A DNA stretch of 64,000 bases from positions 156,535-220,534 of the forward strand of contig JAJRWI010000010.1 of NCBI GenBank assembly GCA_024276825.1, read 5' to 3'. The notes under the pieces are model-generated. The model was not told where the DNA came from, did not search any database, and saw nothing but the letters and a program-made list of their open reading frames with translations. A program made the position numbers and the translations under genes. Numbering within the stretch: the stretch's first letter is position 1; the number at the start of each line of letters is the position of its first letter. The DNA comes from an archaeon (lineage in GTDB: Archaea > Asgardarchaeota > Thorarchaeia > Thorarchaeales > Thorarchaeaceae). Below, one piece after another: positions 1 to 9,045 of the stretch.

Positions 1-46
1 TTGTAACTGCTTCCACGCTGTTTTCATGATGTCTGGGTTCTGTCAT
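1..46 (-). CDS. Start of a gene running off the left edge (partial)
   Basis: A minus-strand ATG at 44-46 opens a frame that stays open to the window edge (15 codons, beginning MTEPRHHENS). A TATA-like stretch lies about 25-30 bases upstream at 70-78, so the ATG would sit at or very near the transcription start, as in leaderless archaeal genes. Only the promoter geometry and the short frame support it; the product cannot be named. Confidence 0.35.
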   Translation of the reverse strand, partial: MTEPRHHENSVEAVT

Positions 47-69
47 GGTTAAGGCTCAGAATGCGCCCC

Positions 70-91
70 TTATAAAATTACTCATTGAGTA
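70..91 (-). promoter_or_regulatory. TATA-like box with adjacent inverted repeat
   Basis: On the minus strand a TTTTATAAG box (70-78) is preceded by the perfect inverted repeat TACTC-ATT-GAGTA (79-91). Its position just upstream of the TATA box suits an activator or repressor site for the gene leaving the left edge. The arms resemble the larger repeat GTACTC-AAT-GAGTAC at 42271-42291, so the two sites could be read by related factors; this link is inference. Confidence 0.4.
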
Positions 92-120
92 GTAAATACC
101 CATAATTGAGTATATCAGTA

Positions 121-588
121 TCAATAGCTATCAAGGATTTTTTGGATATGATCATGCAATCGTTCCTCGGGTGGCACAAACAACCTTCCGCGTTCTAGCA
201 TCCGCAACAAAAATCGTGTAGATTCGAGAAGATCAGGATTGATTCGCCATTCAGCCCATTCTATCCCCGAGTGAAGAGAGGTCCTGCTTAATACGAGCTT
301 GGAAGATATCAACTCATTAAGCCCATTTAGAATTGTCCCGATAGTTACCGCTCCTATTACTGGGCGTATCTCGCGTGCCACCCTCAGAAGTTCAGATGTG
401 CTCACCCAACCACCATTCTCGATAAGTAGTTTAAGGATCTTTGATCGGACTGGGTCGTTCTCAAGAACTCCTTTGAGGGGCGCAAGATTCGCCGGACGCG
501 AGGGGCGCTCATGTTCCCTTGGGCTCTCCCATGGCTCGAGAATCTTGTCAAATCGGATTTGTCGAAAGTCCATTGTGACATTCTCCAT
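121..588 (-). CDS. Winged-helix DNA-binding protein, probable transcription regulator
   Basis: A 155-residue soluble protein. Residues about 45-110 (from DPVRSKILKLLIENGG to LVLSRTSLHSG) look like a winged helix of the ArsR/PadR kind: a helix, a short STSELL-type helix, a recognition helix (TIGTILNGLNELI) and a wing. The C-terminal 40 residues are charged and helical and could mediate dimerisation. There are no membrane segments or metal-binding cysteines. It is divergent from the regulator at 683, with a shared intergenic region holding a TTGTG-CGT-CACAA repeat. The family beyond the HTH fold is not recognised. Confidence 0.65.
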   Translation of the reverse strand: MENVTMDFRQIRFDKILEPWESPREHERPSRPANLAPLKGVLENDPVRSKILKLLIENGGWVSTSELLRVAREIRPVIGAVTIGTILNGLNELISSKLVLSRTSLHSGIEWAEWRINPDLLESTRFLLRMLERGRLFVPPEERLHDHIQKILDSY

Positions 589-633
589 GACCTTAGACAG
601 CGCAAGTTCATTTTAAACACAGTATTACATTGG

Positions 634-646
634 TTGTGCGTCACAA
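634..646. promoter_or_regulatory. Operator-like inverted repeat between divergent regulators
   Basis: TTGTG-CGT-CACAA is a perfect inverted repeat centred in the 94-bp gap between the start codons of two divergent winged-helix genes (588 minus, 683 plus). A second CACAAC half site follows at 650-655. Such spacing is typical of autoregulatory operators, but no binding protein can be assigned from sequence. Confidence 0.4.
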
Positions 647-682
647 TTCACAACCCTTATCTTAGTTTACACACTAGAGAGA

Positions 683-1063
683 ATGATGACAACCCATAAC
701 CAGATTGAGAACTTATTCTCTCGAAGCTTTGAGAAACCATCAGACCTCTTATGTTGTGCATTTGGTCTGAAAAACAGTGAGATTGACACATATTTCTCAC
801 TACTATCAGGACCAAAGACTGTAGAGGAGATCAGGTCAGTTGTTGAATGCGATAGGAGTACAGTCCAGAGAGCACTGATGAAGCTACGAAACAAAGGTCT
901 TGTGGAAAGGGAGATTCGACATATCAAAAGAGGGGGCTACTACTATGTGTATAGAGCCCTATCTGCCGACGATGTACGAAGAATAATCCTTGACCTTCTT
1001 GAGAAGTGGTACCGCGAAACCAAAAAGTTATTGTTGGCCACATGGCCCGAGCAGCTTGAATAA
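683..1063 (+). CDS. TrmB-like transcription regulator
   Basis: A 126-residue protein with a TrmB/MarR-type winged helix at about residues 20-95. The pattern is a LSGPKTVEEI helix, the recognition helix CDRSTVQRALMKLRNKGLVER, then a basic wing (HIKRGGYYYVYRA). A short C-terminal helix follows (IILDLLEKWYRETKKLL). It lacks the C-terminal sugar-binding domain of full TrmB. It lies 30 bases upstream of the ECF S-like gene and hypB in the same direction, so it may control them, perhaps in response to nickel; that role is inference. Confidence 0.7.
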   Translation: MMTTHNQIENLFSRSFEKPSDLLCCAFGLKNSEIDTYFSLLSGPKTVEEIRSVVECDRSTVQRALMKLRNKGLVEREIRHIKRGGYYYVYRALSADDVRRIILDLLEKWYRETKKLLLATWPEQLE

Positions 1064-1093
1064 AACAGAAATCTTCAGGTTGGTAGATCAGCA

Positions 1094-1660
1094 ATGGACC
1101 TATTCCCACTACGAAAGAACACAGCAGCACTAGTGATACTAGCAATGTTAGCAGCACTTGGGATTCTCGTAAGATCATTCATTTCCATTCCCGTGGTACC
1201 AGGCCTTGTAGAACTGACTCCAGGATTCTTGTTCTCAATTCTTGGTGGCGTGATTGGAGGCGTGCCAGGGGGCGTGTTTGTCGGCGCCATCACGGGTCTT
1301 GGTGGAGCCCTGGCTGGAAATGAACCACCACTCTTACCAATGATTGGAAACATATTCCTTGGAGTCGGCGGGGGATATGCAATACATCTTGTCAAGGACC
1401 GCGACGGTTTCAAATATGCAACCATGGTAATTCTGGGGAGCGGCATAATAGGAGGATTCATTCCATCGGCCACAATATTCGCATCACTCACAGACTCATG
1501 GGAAGTGATTGTGGGTACCGCCGCAATCGATATGTTTCAGGGCTTCCTTTGGGGGTTCATAGCATTGATTTTGGAAAAGTGGGTGATCAGACCAGTTGTG
1601 GGTCATTACATTTATCGTCCCAGAGACGGTTCATTTGACGAACTGGAAGAAGGAAAATAG
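1094..1660 (+). CDS. ECF-transporter S-component-like membrane protein
   Basis: A 188-residue protein with about six hydrophobic helices and a glycine-rich loop region (GGVIGGVPGGVFVGAITGLG, roughly residues 51-70), in the size range of energy-coupling-factor substrate-binding (S) proteins. The C-terminal tail is charged and cytoplasmic. It ends one base before the hypB start, so the two are surely co-transcribed. Known S components bring in vitamins or metals. Adjacency to hypB suggests nickel or cobalt, but no A, A' or T component is seen here and the substrate is unproven. Confidence 0.55.
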   Translation: MDLFPLRKNTAALVILAMLAALGILVRSFISIPVVPGLVELTPGFLFSILGGVIGGVPGGVFVGAITGLGGALAGNEPPLLPMIGNIFLGVGGGYAIHLVKDRDGFKYATMVILGSGIIGGFIPSATIFASLTDSWEVIVGTAAIDMFQGFLWGFIALILEKWVIRPVVGHYIYRPRDGSFDELEEGK

Positions 1661-1661
1661 A

Positions 1662-2312
1662 ATGGTAGACAAGAAAGTTGTAATTGACATCAAAAGAGAT
1701 CTCTTCGGGGCCAATGAGGAGGCCGCTTCAGAGAATGCTGAGATATTCAAAAAGCATGGTATAAAGTCAGTTGATATCATGGGCTCAGTAGGGACTGGAA
1801 AGACACACCTGATTGAGGCGTTGTGTGAGCGGCTCAAAGGCAAGTACAGGATTCTTATGCTTGCTGGAGACTTGGCCACCACAATTGATGCGGACAGGGT
1901 CGCCGCACATGGTGTTGACACCTTACAGATTAACACACAGACAGCATGCCATCTGGATGCCAGAATGATCAGGTACGCCTTGAATAATGTCGACCTCTCC
2001 AAGTATGATCTTGTCTTTATTGAGAATGTGGGAAATCTGATTTGTCCCGCAGGATACTCTCTCGGCGTTGATAAGAAGATAGTTGTTGTGAGTGTGACCG
2101 AAGGGCCATATATGATCAGAAAGCACCCATTAACAATTAAACGCGCAGATATGGTGGTCATCAATAAGATAGATCTTGCAGAGGCCCTAGAGTTTGATGT
2201 TGGTCATTTGATTGCTGATGTGAGAGAGGTGGATGCAAACATCCCTGTTGTTGCAGTCAGCTCAAAGACTGGCGAGGGACTTGATGGGTTGATCAATGTA
2301 TTAGATCTCTGA
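1662..2312 (+). CDS. hypB: HypB, nickel-inserting GTPase for [NiFe]-hydrogenase
   Basis: This 216-residue protein is a GTPase that delivers nickel to hydrogenase precursors together with HypA. The P-loop GSVGTGKT is at residues 41-48. The metal site is represented by the Cys-His pair in TACHLDA (about residues 96-97) and by the Cys of ENVGNLICPA (about 128). The guanine-specificity motif is NKID. The N-terminal CXXCGC nickel motif of some bacterial HypB proteins is absent, as in methanogen HypB. The ATG at 1662 is chosen because the preceding gene stops at 1660 and the HypB homology begins there. No hydrogenase genes are in the window. Confidence 0.93.
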   Translation: MVDKKVVIDIKRDLFGANEEAASENAEIFKKHGIKSVDIMGSVGTGKTHLIEALCERLKGKYRILMLAGDLATTIDADRVAAHGVDTLQINTQTACHLDARMIRYALNNVDLSKYDLVFIENVGNLICPAGYSLGVDKKIVVVSVTEGPYMIRKHPLTIKRADMVVINKIDLAEALEFDVGHLIADVREVDANIPVVAVSSKTGEGLDGLINVLDL

Positions 2313-2403
2313 ATATTAATCAATAACTGGACCATAATAGTCGTACTTTAGTTCAACAAAGCTATAAAATAGAGGAAGGGACATACTTGATTGAGAGATT
2401 GTA

Positions 2404-3456
2404 ATGAATAGGAAGACTGGGCTGATTATTGGAACCATTCTTGTCCTGGGCATTATAGTCGGTCTTAGAATGGTGAGCTTTGAGAATGTTGGAACCATAA
2501 CTGTTGGCGGACTTCAAAGAACATATCGAGTCTATGTTCCGGATTCACTTGATGAGAGCAGAGCTGCACCACTTATTATCGCGCTTCATGGTGGAGGAGG
2601 CTCTGGTAGGGGAATGATTGATCTAACACAGGGGGGCTTCAACACACTGGCTGATGAGAGCGGGTTCGTGGTTGTTTATCCAGATGCTGCTGAGAAAAAC
2701 TGGAATGATGGCAGAGGCATAGAGAGGTATCGCTCTCAGAGAGAGAATATTGATGATGTCGGGTTTATTTCCGCACTTATTGATAAGTTGGCGGACCAAT
2801 TGAACATTGACCTGAATCGTGTATATGTAATTGGGATGTCGAATGGAGCAATAATGAGTTTTCGTCTTGCATGCGAACTCTCAGACAAGATTGCTGCAAT
2901 CGCCCCCGTATGCGGCTCCATGCCAGAGAACTTCTCGGCAGTGTACACCGCTCAAAGGACAATGCCAGTCATGATGATCAATGGGATTGACGATCCTTTG
3001 GTTCCTTAGGAAGGTGGTAATATCACCTTTGGAGATTTGGATTTGGGGCGTGTCATATCAGTTCATAATGCAATTGACTATTGGGTACAGATCAATAACT
3101 GCTCAAGTGAACCGATAGTAACATGGGAGCCTGATAGAGATCCCAATGATGGCACACGAGTTTACAAAGAAATGTACTGCAATGGTACTAATGGAGCCGA
3201 AGTCGTCCTTTATGCAGTTGAGGGAGGGGGTCATACTTGGCCCAGCGGAAAGCAATACCTCCCTGAAAATGTAATTGGCAAGACATGTTATGATATTGAT
3301 GCGAACAAGTTGATATGGAGTTTCTTTAGTAGTTATTCGTTAGCCAGCACAGGTGAAACCAGACCATCCCAACCAAATTTGAGAGCTTTGACCTGTATGG
3401 ATTTCTCTCCCAGAGTCACTTTTGCGTGCATTGTTGTCTTTTCCGTAAAGAGTTGA
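2404..3456 (+). pseudogene. Esterase of the PHB depolymerase/LpqC type interrupted by an in-frame TAG
   Basis: The frame encodes a secreted or membrane-anchored alpha/beta-hydrolase (N-terminal hydrophobic helix at about residues 6-22). It has an oxyanion region LHGGGGSG and the nucleophile Ser146 in GMSNGA. After DDPLVP (residue 201) a single TAG at 3007-3009 interrupts it. The same frame then continues with EGGN and reaches the expected catalytic His in GGGHTWPSG. In this family the interrupted position is usually Tyr (DPxVPYxGG), so one base change from TAT/TAC would make TAG. A protein ending at the stop would lack the catalytic His. It is either a recent nonsense pseudogene, a readthrough gene or a sequencing error. 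Confidence 0.8.
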
Positions 3457-3463
3457 ATCATGA

Positions 3464-4150
3464 TTAGTGACCAGCAGATTGAGTGAGTATCTTGACAAGA
3501 CGTTTCTTCACGCCTTCAATATGGCCTGCACCCAAAACTGCAACAATTGGCCCATCAACATCATTGAGAATTGAAAACAGCGCATTAGCAATATACTGGT
3601 CTCGCTGATGAATCAATGCATCATATATTGCAGGGAACTCTCGTTCAAACTCTTCAAGCATCGAGTCAACAGTTTTGCCATCTCTGAGGTTTGCTATGAA
3701 TCCCTGTGGCGAGTCCTGCAAGACTTCTGTGGCCTCGTCAAACATCCCCATAAATCGATATAATTCATCAAGGGGGACTCTCATGAGTGAGGCAGAGGTG
3801 TCTTGAATTGGTCGATCAATAAGGGCAATCTTCGCGCCAATGTCACGTCCAGCCTCTATGGCTGCCAACATTTCAGCACCTGCCTGAGAACCAGTCATAT
3901 CACCCAGTTGCTGTTCAAGCATCGCAATCTGAGTCATGAAATCAAGAGCGACATTACCACTGCTCTGTGGTGTTTCAACATGTGTGCCGTCTTGAGAGAC
4001 CAGTTGCTGGTAGCGCTCGTGGTCTAATTCAACTGCAACAACATCGGGTTTGATTTCCTGAATCTTCTGCTTTACCCGGTTTACACTTTCTTCATCAACA
4101 TGGATGACAGAAACAAAAACGACCCGGTCTAAATCATTTGAGTTCAACAT
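3464..4150 (-). CDS. TraB-family protein (TraB/PrgY/GumN fold)
   Basis: A 228-residue protein matching the TraB domain. It begins with a beta strand (VVFVSVIHVDEESV, with His and Glu), continues with IKPDVVAVELDHERY, and ends with VAVLGAGHIEGVKKRL, the conserved GxGHxxG signature. Archaeal TraB proteins are often about 390 residues with C-terminal membrane helices; this one is only the soluble domain. TraB/GumN proteins are thought to be metal-dependent peptidase-like proteins; the substrate is unknown. It is convergent with the interrupted esterase, 7 bases away. Confidence 0.8.
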   Translation of the reverse strand: MLNSNDLDRVVFVSVIHVDEESVNRVKQKIQEIKPDVVAVELDHERYQQLVSQDGTHVETPQSSGNVALDFMTQIAMLEQQLGDMTGSQAGAEMLAAIEAGRDIGAKIALIDRPIQDTSASLMRVPLDELYRFMGMFDEATEVLQDSPQGFIANLRDGKTVDSMLEEFEREFPAIYDALIHQRDQYIANALFSILNDVDGPIVAVLGAGHIEGVKKRLVKILTQSAGH

Positions 4151-4239
4151 GCTCAGTTAGACTTTGGGAGTTTCCAATTTTTGTCTTTCCATATGCATTG
4201 AGAGTTAATAGTAATACACAAAGAGTCAGGGAGGTTCTG

Positions 4240-4665
4240 TCATTTGACAAGAAGATGCTCATAGCCCAAGTCTTTCAGTACTTGGACATATACGGGATAA
4301 AGAGGCTTTATTTTTCCAATAAGACCAAGAACTTTTCTAATCGAGCCGTTCATCTTTATCTCGCCTTTTGCCATAGCGGTTGATGTCTTTAGCTTGCCTT
4401 GCCAAAACTTGTTTGTCACATCAGATTTGCTCCATACAGTAATGTCGGGCTCTGGTCCCAATCCATAGATTAGAACTCCTCGTTTGCCATCAGGCCCAGG
4501 ATTCTTGAGATCAATTGTTAGTTCCAAATCAGGCTGTTCGATAATGAATTTGGCTATAATTTCAGACTTGCAGAGCTTTTCGTAAACATCTTTCATAGCA
4601 ATGGCGCGAGACCAAAACGCATCAAAGACCTGTATCAATTGTTCTTTACTCTCGAAAAATACCAT
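4240..4665 (-). CDS. SCP2 sterol-carrier-like lipid-binding protein
   Basis: A 141-residue single-domain protein of the SCP-2 fold. Features are a beta region with GPDGKRGVLIYGLGPEPDITVW, then VTNKFWQGKLKTSTAMAKGEIKMNGSIRKVLGL, typical of the SCP2 motif in which a helix precedes 'GxIKxxG'. It probably binds acyl-CoA or another lipid in the cytoplasm. It lies 64 bases downstream of the FAD oxidase operon in the same direction and may belong to it, suggesting a hydrophobic substrate for that pathway (inference). Confidence 0.75.
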   Translation of the reverse strand: MVFFESKEQLIQVFDAFWSRAIAMKDVYEKLCKSEIIAKFIIEQPDLELTIDLKNPGPDGKRGVLIYGLGPEPDITVWSKSDVTNKFWQGKLKTSTAMAKGEIKMNGSIRKVLGLIGKIKPLYPVYVQVLKDLGYEHLLVK

Positions 4666-4729
4666 TTACTTATCACCACAAGGTTGACTGAACGTTACAA
4701 TCTCAGGTAGGGTTGGTGATTCCCTCATT

Positions 4730-6310
4730 TCATTCATCACCTTGAGCGGTAATATAATGGCTTGAGTCAGACACACCATTAGGATCAAAGGCCGCCTTAA
4801 TTCTTCTTAGCCAACGAGGATAATTCATCGTTCTTTGACCAAAAATGTCATGGATCTTGTCACCAACAATGAAAAAAGGCATGCCAAGAGCCCTTTCAAG
4901 ATCAACCCTATTGCATTCATTCTGATATTCTGCATACCCCATACATGATTCTTTGTCTGCAGCATTATACACCGTGGGCACTTCTAAGTGGGCCATATGA
5001 TTTCCCTCATAGGTTGTGATCCAGATTCCCTCTCCACGATCATCACCAATGACACCCTTGTCAATGTACTTCTCTTTAACGGGCCGGTTTTCTTGAGCTA
5101 TCCGAACAGCTAAGGAGATGCAATCCATTCCTCCATGAGTGCTTTGAAAGCAATTAGAGAATCTAAACGCGTGCCCTCCAAGCATGTTTCGAATTGATTC
5201 TGCATAATGTGAGGGTCTTGGCGATATGTCCCCTGTTTCAATGAGGTCCTCCCCATCGTATTTCTCAATAATATGGCGGACCAGCTTATCACGATACTTG
5301 AACTCGCGCTCGGAGTGAGCAGCCACAAGTACAATGAAATACCGTTTTGCCTTTGCAAGAAGACCCGCGAAAATCACCTCTATTGCTTCCATCTTTGTGT
5401 CAGTGAATAGTGCTGCTAATCCCTCGGCGGATGAACTTGTTGCCATCATAACAGCATCTTGCCCAGTAAGTTCGTATAGTGCGTTTTCAAACTGTTCCCA
5501 TTCTTCAAAGTTCGGAACATATAATTTCCAAAATGGGGGCACTTTCCAGTCATAATGTGGGATGGTCCCACTGATTTCCCATTTCCAATCGGACGGAGCA
5601 GGGAAGGAATAGAGCTTTATTGCAGCCTTTGTAAAAACGCCAAGCCCACCATATGCCCCAAGCCAGCCCCGCATGATTCCACGCAGACTGAAGCCTGGAC
5701 CATCGCCAGAAAACCATTGCCCTGTCTGATCAAATGATCCAATTCGGAGAATATCGCCATTGGGAACCACCCACTCAGCTCCTAGTAGATTACGGTCACT
5801 ATGTCCTGTGTAGGGAGATGTAAATCCGGGCCCTGCGAAAGAGGTATGGCTTGCCAATGGAGAAGTCTGGGGTCCGGCCCCCTGTGCATGATGCATTAGT
5901 CCATATTTCAATAGTTCAGCCTGCAATTCTGCATTTGTGACATAGGGCTCTATTACAGCATACATGTTCTTGGCATTAATCTCAATAATTCGATTCATTC
6001 GGCGAAGGTCAATCAGGATTGATCTTGGTGATGAGATTCCAGCCCAAGCACCCATACCTGTGCTTATTGCTTTGAACTTCACATTATGCTCATTGCAAAT
6101 CCGTACGATTGCCTGTACTTCTTCGGTAGAAGCAGGAAGAACAACAGCTGCTGGTCGTTGACCGAACCGTGATGGCTCCTCCCCGCGCTGCGCACTCTCA
6201 ATCTCAAAGCCCCACTGGAAGGCATATGATTCAAGGATAGCGGGAGAACGTGTGATATTGCTATGGCCTACAATCGCCTCAAGGGCCCAGTATACATTGT
6301 CCTCAAGCAT
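4730..6310 (-). CDS. FAD-binding oxidase, GlcD/vanillyl-alcohol-oxidase superfamily
   Basis: A 526-residue flavoprotein. The PCMH-type FAD domain occupies about residues 45-240, with VVLPASTEEVQAIVRICNEH, the GMGAWAG loop, and PYVTNAELQAELLKYGL. The substrate-binding half follows and ends near FDPNGVSDSSHYI, a form of the family's FDPxxxxNPG ending. It is the last gene of an operon of padR, oxidase, CCG protein and oxidase, and starts one base after the preceding stop. Electrons probably pass to the CCG-domain iron-sulfur protein, as in GlcDF-type 2-hydroxyacid oxidases. The substrate is not identifiable. Confidence 0.82.
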   Translation of the reverse strand: MLEDNVYWALEAIVGHSNITRSPAILESYAFQWGFEIESAQRGEEPSRFGQRPAAVVLPASTEEVQAIVRICNEHNVKFKAISTGMGAWAGISSPRSILIDLRRMNRIIEINAKNMYAVIEPYVTNAELQAELLKYGLMHHAQGAGPQTSPLASHTSFAGPGFTSPYTGHSDRNLLGAEWVVPNGDILRIGSFDQTGQWFSGDGPGFSLRGIMRGWLGAYGGLGVFTKAAIKLYSFPAPSDWKWEISGTIPHYDWKVPPFWKLYVPNFEEWEQFENALYELTGQDAVMMATSSSAEGLAALFTDTKMEAIEVIFAGLLAKAKRYFIVLVAAHSEREFKYRDKLVRHIIEKYDGEDLIETGDISPRPSHYAESIRNMLGGHAFRFSNCFQSTHGGMDCISLAVRIAQENRPVKEKYIDKGVIGDDRGEGIWITTYEGNHMAHLEVPTVYNAADKESCMGYAEYQNECNRVDLERALGMPFFIVGDKIHDIFGQRTMNYPRWLRRIKAAFDPNGVSDSSHYITAQGDE

Positions 6311-7585
6311 CTATTCAACCCCCTCCAAGCTGTTCAATACAACCTCGGTCAAGTCCATGTATCGCATTTTCGACTCCCTAGATCTTATTGCATCCTGAAG
6401 GTTGGTGGAGCAAAATGGACATGTAGACACAAGTACGTCTGCGCCAGTGCTCTCGGCTTCAGCAACTCGTTCGCATGCGGCCCAGAGAGCAAATTCTGGA
6501 AATGCAGACTTCACACCACCGCCAGCACCGCAGCAATAGGCATATTCTCTAATTCGTTCCATCTCAACTAGCTTGACACCAGGAATCTTTTGTAGAATAT
6601 TTCTGGATGCGTCATATTCACCATCAGCACCCTGCCTTACAGGCTTTGGGGGGTCCCAGATGAAGACTTGTGATATCACCTCAATCTTCTCACCATCATA
6701 TGGCTTGTGGGGCTCTGACATTCGTCCCAGATGACAGGGATCATGATATGTCACGGAAACATGGAAGTCTTTGTTGAACTTGAGTTTACCATCATCAATG
6801 AGCTCATCTAAGACCTGCGAGATATGGAAGACCTCAAGGTCATGTTCAACATATCGAGGATATTCGGTCTTGAACATATTATAGCATCCAGCACAACTAG
6901 TGATGATTCGTTTGATTCCCTTTTTCTTGAAATCCGTGATGTTTTTCTTCATGATTTCAACTGCTCGGTCTAAGTCACCAACCCTATAGACCGGACTTCC
7001 GCAACACGTTTCATCGGTTCCCAGAACTCGAAAATTCACACCTGCAGCGCTTAAAACAAGAGCAGTTGCCCTTGCAATCTCCGGGCGTCTGTATGCTGTA
7101 GTGCACCCAACGAAATATACCGTGTTAGAATCAGGACTTGTATTAAGTTCAAGTCCATTAGACCAAATGGACCGATTATCAGTTGCTTCGCCATAGGGAT
7201 TGCCAACTCTGCTAACAAGTTCTATGTATTTCTGATGTTTTGGAAGAGGTCCAAGACCACATTCTACTGCTTTGACACGAAACTCATGTATCACTTCGTT
7301 TGGCTCAAGGTCATACACCCACTTGCATGATACTTCACAGCCCCCACAATTTGTACAGGCATAGAGAACATGCAACGCATCCGGGCCTAGTTCTATGCGT
7401 CCCTTGAGGTACGCATTAGCCAGAATCATACGACCGCCCCCAGAATAAGCATGAAAATTAAAGAACTCAATTGAGGGGCAGATATGAGAGAAGCGTTTAC
7501 TCCTAATTGCAATCTGAGGAATGAATTTGCATTTTGAGCATCGGACACAACTGTCCATCATTTCTTCCATTTCTTGTAGAGTCAT
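6311..7585 (-). CDS. Iron-sulfur CCG-domain protein (GlcF/HdrD-like)
   Basis: A 424-residue protein with two N-terminal cluster-binding regions (residues about 13-35, CVRCSKC...C, and about 90-105, CTNCGGCEVSC). Two CCG domains follow: one near residue 200 (ETCCGSPVYRVGD) preceded by VGCTT, and one beginning YHDPCHLGR and ending YCCGAGGGV. Such proteins take electrons from a flavoprotein and pass them to quinone, heterodisulfide or another carrier. It is sandwiched between two FAD oxidases, overlapping the upstream one by 4 bases and abutting the downstream one. No membrane segment is seen, so it should be cytoplasmic. Confidence 0.88.
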   Translation of the reverse strand: MTLQEMEEMMDSCVRCSKCKFIPQIAIRSKRFSHICPSIEFFNFHAYSGGGRMILANAYLKGRIELGPDALHVLYACTNCGGCEVSCKWVYDLEPNEVIHEFRVKAVECGLGPLPKHQKYIELVSRVGNPYGEATDNRSIWSNGLELNTSPDSNTVYFVGCTTAYRRPEIARATALVLSAAGVNFRVLGTDETCCGSPVYRVGDLDRAVEIMKKNITDFKKKGIKRIITSCAGCYNMFKTEYPRYVEHDLEVFHISQVLDELIDDGKLKFNKDFHVSVTYHDPCHLGRMSEPHKPYDGEKIEVISQVFIWDPPKPVRQGADGEYDASRNILQKIPGVKLVEMERIREYAYCCGAGGGVKSAFPEFALWAACERVAEAESTGADVLVSTCPFCSTNLQDAIRSRESKMRYMDLTEVVLNSLEGVE

Positions 7586-9045
7586 TGATTCCCCCTCCCA
7601 AAACAGAGATATCCAGGATTCAGAATATTGTTGGGATCAAATATGCTCTTAACCTTGTAGTAGGACTCCACCATTGACTTTGATGCTTTTTCAAAGACCA
7701 TGTCTGATATTGCGCCGTAAGGCCGACTGAAGAATGCACCCAAGTCCAAGAGAAGTCTTGAGGCTGTTACTATGAAACGCTCTGTAGTTCTGACTTCTCT
7801 CTGATCTGAGGAATCATAGTAGATGTCAAATTCGCAGTGGGTATTAACACCCTGCACTATGGGCTGCAAATACACGCCTAGGTTATCAGTACTAGTTCCA
7901 TATTCACTTGCACATTTTTCGACTTTTGAAACATGAAACGGAGTCTGGTCCAATGTTGTAATGAAAAAGATCTTTTTGGATACCACAATCGACTGTGAAT
8001 TTCTGTCATTTTTGAGTGAAGAGTGTGTCAGAAGATGTTTCATTTTTTCGCCATGTATCTTGCCAAGAGCTGGTGCGAGTTCAATGCCATGCTTCTCTGC
8101 AAGTTCAAATGTTTCATCTCGCTTGTATTCGAACTCATCGAGAGGAATAGGACCAGTCCCAGACACGCCAGCAATCAGAATCCATTTTGGCAAGGAACTG
8201 CGAACTGTTTCACATCCATATGCATTTGACTCTACAATGTGTGACAGGTAAACATCATTCATGAGGAGGTGCTCATCTAAAAGCCGCCGACGAAGAATAC
8301 TGTATGAGAATTCAATCAGTGGATCGATTGTGTCGGAGCCTGCCATGTAAACTTCATGATATGTGGGAAGAGATTCACATTTGATAGTGCCCCAAGTGAC
8401 TATTCCAATTGTGCCTTGAGAGCCCTGAATCAGCCGATACGGATCAAACTGAGATGGGCCCATTGGGTTCTTCTGTGCCTGTCCAGATGACCATTGCTCC
8501 TCCAGAGAGCCAGGACCTGCCGCAGAACCTGTTCTGAACAAATCACCAGATCCAAAGACGACCTCTGTGCATAATAGCGGATCAGACGAGTCCCAATGAA
8601 ATCGTGGAATAGTGATAGGCACTCTATCCAAATATGCTGCAAGAACAGACTTTCCAGCACGCGGAAGAAGTGGCAAGAGGAGGCGCAGACCAGCAGATTC
8701 GAGCTTGGGAATAAGCAGTTCAAAAGTCACTCCGGGCTCTATCATAGCAACCCTGTTCTTCACATCAATGCGAAGAATGCGATTCATTTTGGAGAGATCC
8801 ATGATTATATACTCATGGCCTTTAATTCCTCGACTTGAGTGGTGAGGAAACCCTGAACTGATAGTATGAATTCGAAAGGACTTCTTGTTCGCAAGCTTGA
8901 TTATCTGCTGAATCTCATGCGATGAGGAGGGGTGTATGACACATGATGGCAATTCCATACCATGAGGAAATGTAAGATTGATTGTGCGAGAGAACGCATC
9001 ATCTCCCACAATTTCCTTGAGACGATTCAGAATGTCCGAGTTCAT
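7582..9045 (-). CDS. Second FAD-binding oxidase of the same operon
   Basis: A 487-residue flavoprotein of the FAD_binding_4 type. The FAD domain has SCVIHPSSSHEIQQIIKLANK, a degenerate glycine loop (SSGFPHHSSRG) and IEPGVTFELLIPKLESAGL. It ends with the typical FDPNNILNPGYLCFG. It is only distantly similar to the oxidase at 4730, so the operon has two different flavin subunits around one iron-sulfur subunit. The start at 9045 directly follows the padR stop at 9046, indicating translational coupling. The substrate is unknown; a 2-hydroxyacid, aryl alcohol or ether-lipid-like compound is possible. Confidence 0.82.
   Translation of the reverse strand: MNSDILNRLKEIVGDDAFSRTINLTFPHGMELPSCVIHPSSSHEIQQIIKLANKKSFRIHTISSGFPHHSSRGIKGHEYIIMDLSKMNRILRIDVKNRVAMIEPGVTFELLIPKLESAGLRLLLPLLPRAGKSVLAAYLDRVPITIPRFHWDSSDPLLCTEVVFGSGDLFRTGSAAGPGSLEEQWSSGQAQKNPMGPSQFDPYRLIQGSQGTIGIVTWGTIKCESLPTYHEVYMAGSDTIDPLIEFSYSILRRRLLDEHLLMNDVYLSHIVESNAYGCETVRSSLPKWILIAGVSGTGPIPLDEFEYKRDETFELAEKHGIELAPALGKIHGEKMKHLLTHSSLKNDRNSQSIVVSKKIFFITTLDQTPFHVSKVEKCASEYGTSTDNLGVYLQPIVQGVNTHCEFDIYYDSSDQREVRTTERFIVTASRLLLDLGAFFSRPYGAISDMVFEKASKSMVESYYKVKSIFDPNNILNPGYLCFGRGNQ

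Noticed and set aside
3007..3009. TAG as a pyrrolysine codon
   Set aside because: TAG is the normal terminator of many genes in the window, no pyl genes are present and the esterase family has Tyr here, so a nonsense change is simpler.
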